DNA of 47,935 bases, taken from positions 251,060 through 298,994 of the forward strand of contig NW_022985082.1 in the NCBI RefSeq assembly GCF_010015585.1. Reading direction: 5' to 3'. Both the position numbers and the translations under genes were made by a program. The stretch comes from Eremomyces bilateralis CBS 781.70 (taxonomy: Eukaryota > Ascomycota > Dothideomycetes > Eremomycetales > Eremomycetaceae). Below the pieces are notes generated by a model. The model saw only the letters and a program-made list of their open reading frames with translations. It made no database searches and was not told the DNA's origin. Positions 45,109 through 47,935 of the stretch are shown here, piece by piece (the first letter of the stretch is position 1; every line of letters starts with the position of its first letter).

Positions 45109-47460
45109 TCACAACCCAAGGACCAGGGCGAAATCCTGCTTCTCTCTGTACCTTTTCCTAGACTGGTCCACCATGATATCAACCTGATGCCTAGCTGCTT
45201 CAGCCTCTCGGTTCTGGCGCTCTTGATCTTCTTTAGCTCGCCTTAGGTCGGCAGCCGCCGCGTCCATAAACTGCTGCAGCTCATACGCCGCGTGACAGCC
45301 GCGCTCTCGGGCTTTGCGGTTATGCATCCTCGCCTTGACATGTTGGATTTGAGCGCTCAACTTGTGCACCAGCGATTCCAGTTCGCCGGTTGGGAATAGC
45401 TTGGTAAGGTTTGGCCGAGACCGCTCGTCTATATCCTCCGAGATGTGCCGAACATTCAGAGCCTCCTCGAAATGTCCGCGGGCTTCAGTGAGCTTTGAAA
45501 GCACGATACCGAGACGTTCTTCGGTCTCCTTGGGTGCCATTCGATCGAAGCTGCAAATTCCATTGAACACTTTTTGCATCTCAACAAGGTAGGAACTTGG
45601 GCTTTGTCCTAGCTGATTGCCCGGAGCGGCTCGCTGCTCCTTAGCCACTGAAGATCGGCAGAAATCCTTCACATATGCCAATGTAAGTTTGGAGTCTGAC
45701 AGCGCTAGGTGCAGCAAAATGCGCCAATGGCTCACGTGAAACGTCGTGGGCATAGGCAGTGAGCACGCCTGGTGGAGTGCAGCAGCAACAACGTACACGC
45801 CGCAATCAGTATGGCTATTCTGCCGTGGACCCTACCGTTGGTGAGCTCGGTCGAGTCAAGTGCAGGTTACGCAAGACTAACCTTGAGTTCTTCCACCGTC
45901 CAACCTTGACTCGTCCAATCGTGACCGATTGCAACGACCAGCTTGACGGCTAGTCGCTTCATCCCCTCTACCATGTTACGATCATGTAACGGATCGTAAA
46001 CGGTTGCCTCGCATTTTTCGACGTTAAAAAAGATGAGAATCCAATGCCCTGGCACATAGAGAGGGAAGCATGCTTTACGCTGCTGGGGCTTCCAGGTATA
46101 GCTGACATTTAGGCGCCAAAGTTCGGGATCCATGGGTAGTGACGGCATCGTTATTAGGCGGACTTCTTCGGGCAGGAACGTCCGTAGCACGACATTCATG
46201 ATATCGTCGTTTAAGAGGCAACCCGGCCTTAGTAGGTCGAAGACGCTAGGAGACATCTGAGCTTCTCCTGCATTAGTGACCTGCCAGTTGCCCGCCATTG
46301 ATCCGTTCGGAGCTCCCAACCCCTCCGCGGAGCCGATAGAAGGACCTCGTCGGGATGTATCTGAAGCGGAGGGCGGACGTGTTGGCGGTATAATCTTCGA
46401 GGCTATCTGTTGGTCCGGCTCACTGTCGCTTAGGTTGAATGGAACCTCGCTGTAACTTTCGTCATTGGGATGAAGTCCAACGAGAGCGTCACGTCCTGGT
46501 ACATTCCGCAGCTGGTTGCGAGGACGCTCCACGACAGTATTTGTGCTCTCCACATCGTTATAACCAATCCTCTGCCTCTTATGCGGACGATGTAAGTCGA
46601 CCCTACGCGGGTCGAGCGGAAAAGTGTTGGAACCGCCTGCCCGAGTGTTGGTCATGCGAGGGCTAAGTGGGAACGTGTAACTATGACTTACCTGCATCCG
46701 TAGCGAAGTAATCTCCCGATACCTTTGTGCTGTCTCCGTCACTCCACGATTCAGGTTCTTCAACTCCCGGCGTCTCCTCGATGCTGTAATACCCTGCCTC
46801 AGAATTCTTTTTGGGATCCGCATCACGCCGGATCGCTCTTCCTCCGTGGCCCGTGGCCTCGTCTTGAGTCTTTCCATTCCTCTCGTCGACCATCGGGGTA
46901 TCTTTCGCTGAACGTGCACGGCGTCTGCTAGGACTGCGTCCGATGATCTCTTGGAAAGCTTTCTCAAACTCCCATGGCTGCCAATTTTTGTGGATGCTCA
47001 CACCCCTCCCACCCTTTCCCGCTTTCCGTTGCGTTCGGAAAGACTGGATGGTCTCATAGATCGTTCCCCACTCCTTATTCGTCGTTGTTATCAGTTCACA
47101 GAGGCATGTCATGATGTTCTGAGAAAATGCTATCTGCGGTTCGAAGTGGTCGAAGAGCTGATCCGAATCCAGTCCATAGGAGCTGTTCTTGATTTCTCTG
47201 AAATAAGGGCCGACCACTCCCAGTGTCGCCTCAACCATGCAGATATGGCGCCTGACACGGTCATCTTTGAGGCATCGTAGTAGGTCCACATGCTCGATCT
47301 TGGCTTTCTGTTTGGCTTCGGAAATCAGTGCAAAGACTCTTTCGAAGTGACCTTGGGCGTCGCCGCGGGCAGCCTCTTCTTCGAGACTCTTAATTAACTG
47401 CCTGAGACCTAAGGTCATCTGATTGTTCAGGAGATCTTCTACCTCCTGCAATAGTGTCAT
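45109..47460 (-). CDS. Ulp1-like C48 cysteine protease with helical N- and C-terminal extensions
   Basis: Cysteine protease of the SUMO/Ulp1 class. Exons 46692-47460, 45882-46636 and 45109-45831 (introns 55 and 50 bp, the second with the donor GTTAGT), 748 aa. The N-terminal ~170 residues are helical (MTLLQEVEDLLNNQMTLGLR), then a long Ser/Arg/Pro linker with basic stretches. The protease core has LLNDDIMNVVLR, H454 in VPGHWILIFF, D471 in VYDPL, and Q512 with C518 in GPRQNSHTDCGVY; this catalytic set is complete only when exons 2 and 3 are joined. After the core come about 200 residues, ending in an Ala/Glu/Arg-rich coiled coil (ELQQFMDAAAADLRRAKEDQ). The exact acceptor of intron 2 could be nine bases further on. 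The target (SUMO or other) is unknown; Ulp1-like genes are often amplified accessory genes in fungi. Confidence 0.85.
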
Positions 47461-47935
47461 TGTGTCGGTGGCTGGCTCAGGTTCGGCACATATCCAGCAA
47501 CGGGGACCATTACAGCGTGCACCAACTTAGTCCTCGGAAGTAGTGTATATTGACCCCGTAAGGTTTAGGTAGAAAGATTACTCCAGTTCATTAAGGGAAC
47601 AGTATGAGGAAGGTCAGCAAACTAGGGATTGTAGAAGTGTAAACAAACTTAAGGTATGTATGAACTGCGGTTGAGGGTCTGACTTGGATACAAGGATAAG
47701 GTGGATCGTGAGATTACAACCAATGGGCACTTCTTCAGTATTTCCTCTACATTTCTCCAGTACTCCAAGCAAAGAAATGTGCACGTGACCTCACACGTAC
47801 TTCATGAACACGGGTGAAGCTCCTTTCACACCCTGCTGTGCTCCATTCACACCCGTACCCCGCTCCATTTACACCCTACCTGGTCACATGACATACCAAT
47901 CCCTTAGAATATCTGATGCAGATGGGCAAATATAA
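47461..47935. promoter_or_regulatory. Upstream region of the C48 protease gene
   Basis: About 475 bp to the window edge. It contains CACGTGAC (47782-47789), the palindrome TCACATGA (47884-47891) and a three-copy repeat at 47819-47882. No coding frame. Confidence 0.4.
47819..47882 (+). repeat. Three-copy ~21-bp tandem repeat
   Basis: Copies at 47819-47839, 47840-47861 and 47862-47882 share GCTCCWTTYACACCC followed by a variable 6-7 bases. It lies about 360-420 bp upstream of the C48 protease ATG, between two CAYGTG-like palindromes. Confidence 0.6.

Overview
This window is genomic DNA of a filamentous ascomycete (Pezizomycotina). The evidence is short GT-AG introns (about 45-126 bp) with CTAAC/CTGAC-type branch sites, a FUS3/PMK1-class MAP kinase, a HET-NB-ARC-TPR receptor of the fungal NLR class, a family-6 cellobiohydrolase, and fungal-type MFS transporters. 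I cannot fix the genus. Exon models below were built by hand from splice signals, reading frame and family conservation; no transcript data were available.

Layout. 1-2231 (-): HET-NB-ARC-TPR receptor, C terminus outside the window. 2961-3848 (+): COQ9. 4531-5806 (-): FUS3-type MAP kinase, with a possible alternative 3' exon at 4303-4426. 5807-8064: gene-poor. 8065-8440 (-): tiny Cys-rich protein gene and an overlapping micro-ORF. 9523-11697 (-): NIPA-type Mg transporter. 12773-15181 (+): COG4. 15760-17948 (-): SRC1/HEH1 inner nuclear membrane protein. 19386-20762 (+): GH6 cellobiohydrolase. 21234-22291 (+): dead PL20 lyase. 22376-23230 (-): RING-like/ankyrin-like protein. 23710-25869 (-): TRP-like flavin-carrier protein. 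25870-30950: accessory, gene-poor stretch with one weak coding remnant. 31002-31829 (+): SDR. 32222-33159 (-): broken seven-blade WD40 array. 34736-36542 (+): MFS transporter. 38066-38891 (-): ISU1. 39487-41891 (-): UBP14/USP5-type deubiquitinase. 42385-44151 (-): second MFS transporter. 45109-47460 (-): Ulp1-like C48 protease.

Most genes are conserved housekeeping functions (ubiquinone and Fe-S biogenesis, MAPK signalling, Golgi tethering, nuclear envelope, ubiquitin recycling). They are interspersed with accessory genes: non-self-recognition type NLR and WD40 pieces, secreted polysaccharide-degrading enzymes (GH6 live, PL20 dead, adjacent and on the same strand), and transporters. I see no RNA gene, CRISPR array or intact transposon.

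The strongest unusual signals are three. (1) The first ISU1 intron restores the family sequence only if it is removed as an AT-AC intron. (2) The MAP kinase stop codon sits inside a good 5' splice site; splicing there would replace the stop with a 40-residue in-frame tail. (3) Several genes show abrupt switches along the coding strand from C-rich to G-rich codons.
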